Part shown: piece after piece, positions 63,620 through 64,000 of the stretch | Layout of the letters: the number at the start of each line of letters is the position of its first letter | Position numbering within the stretch: position 1 is the first letter of the stretch | Assembly: GCA_023453795.1 (NCBI GenBank) | Contig: JAEXSP010000026.1 | Span: forward strand, 47,583 to 111,582 | Direction: 5' to 3' | DNA from: Bacillota bacterium | GTDB lineage: Bacteria > Bacillota > Clostridia > Acetivibrionales > JAEXSP01 | Length of the DNA: 64,000 nt | The notes under the pieces: generated by a model | Told to the model about the DNA's origin: nothing | Seen by the model: only the letters and a program-made list of their open reading frames with translations | Databases searched by the model: none | Program-made: the position numbers and the translations under genes

Positions 63620-64000
63620 AATTTTTCCCCCTCATATTAATTATTTTATATTCAGCCAAAAATCAAAATACCATGTACATTTATTACATGTTACAACATA
63701 TTTTATATGGCATAATATACATAATCATTATATCCTATTATTTTTTAAATTAGGGTAACGTTGTCAATTATCTTATTTTTTTTTGGGGGAAACAAGGCAA
63801 CTGTTGGAATTGCCCTGTTCCTTTTACTGGTCTTGCTTCATTTACTGGCACTTCTCCCCTTCAAGTCTCAACCACATCAGTCCCAGTCCCCAAATGCTAT
63901 CTATATTAAGTACAATGTACCGATAGCCGAATTATCCGGCTTTGTTATAGTAGAAGTATTCGTGAATAACCCCGGCATATCTGTTGTTTGAATATACTTT
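63620..64000. other. AT-rich upstream region of the toxin gene, no supported gene
   Basis: The first 140 bases are very AT-rich and probably hold the toxin promoter; minus-strand TTGACA at 63762-63767 has no well-spaced -10. From about 63780 composition becomes more GC-rich. A 76-codon plus-strand frame (63761-63991, TTG start after AGGG, hydrophobic N-terminus) and short minus-strand frames both exist, but I recognise nothing and support neither. Confidence 0.4.

Noticed and set aside
63761..63991. 76-codon plus-strand frame at the right edge
   Set aside because: TTG start with only AGGG upstream, begins with poly-Phe from a T-run, no known family; not supported as a gene.
1..64000. CRISPR array, tRNA, rRNA or intact insertion sequence
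   Set aside because: No regular spaced repeats, cloverleaf-like sequences or paired terminal repeats with transposase were seen on either strand.

Overview
The window looks like chromosome from an anaerobic, spore-forming, cellulose-degrading member of the Clostridia. The pointers are low-GC DNA with strong AGGAGG-type ribosome sites and frequent TTG/GTG starts, a dcw cluster carrying SpoVD- and SpoVE-type proteins, a Spo0E-like gene, S-layer (SLH) and PASTA domains, a type I dockerin (cellulosome docking module) and two family-3 cellulose-binding modules. Relatives of the Acetivibrio/Ruminiclostridium/Pseudobacteroides type are the best guess; the species is not identifiable by reading. Almost everything is on the minus strand. 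No tRNA, rRNA, CRISPR array or intact insertion sequence was seen.

Layout. 1-9 kb: housekeeping genes (methyltransferase, polA-coaE-lytic transglycosylase, an ECF sigma/anti-sigma pair, a PilM-like ATPase). 9.3-16.2 kb: a lone receiver protein and a MacAB-like efflux operon that ends in an SLH surface protein. 16.4-17.7 kb: a small conserved-looking protein, an HD phosphohydrolase and a murA gene cut off at its catalytic cysteine codon. 17.9-30.5 kb: the dcw cell-wall cluster mraZ-rsmH-ftsL-spoVD-murE-murF-mraY-spoVE-murG, with rodA upstream; mraZ has a readable promoter followed by three 10-bp MraZ-type repeats. 30.6-34.8 kb: spo0E-like gene, lgt, two M16 peptidase-family genes and a small membrane protein. 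35-41.5 kb: a diguanylate cyclase and a GC-richer, probably acquired ABC-2 transporter plus MalT-like regulator. 42-45.7 kb: a phosphate module (PhoR-like kinase, PiT transporter, DUF47 protein) with four 11-bp-spaced PhoP-box repeats. 45.8-47.9 kb: a leucine-rich-repeat surface protein.

The two most unusual parts are on the right. At 48.1-54.8 kb a CcmF-type cytochrome c assembly protein is followed by two exported c-type cytochromes; the second joins a beta-propeller, a ricin-B lectin, a diheme peroxidase-like domain and a dockerin, so it appears built to place heme redox chemistry on a cellulosome. At 57.4-63.6 kb a 1600-residue secreted protein with two cellulose-binding modules, Ig-like, Ca-binding and VWA domains ends in a pre-toxin region and a nuclease-like tip, with an overlapping downstream gene as the likely immunity gene and a scrambled chimeric pseudogene beyond it: a cellulose-binding polymorphic toxin locus.

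Starts were chosen from ribosome-binding sites and family lengths and differ from the longest open frame in many cases. Functional calls rest on motif recognition by eye; no database search was run.
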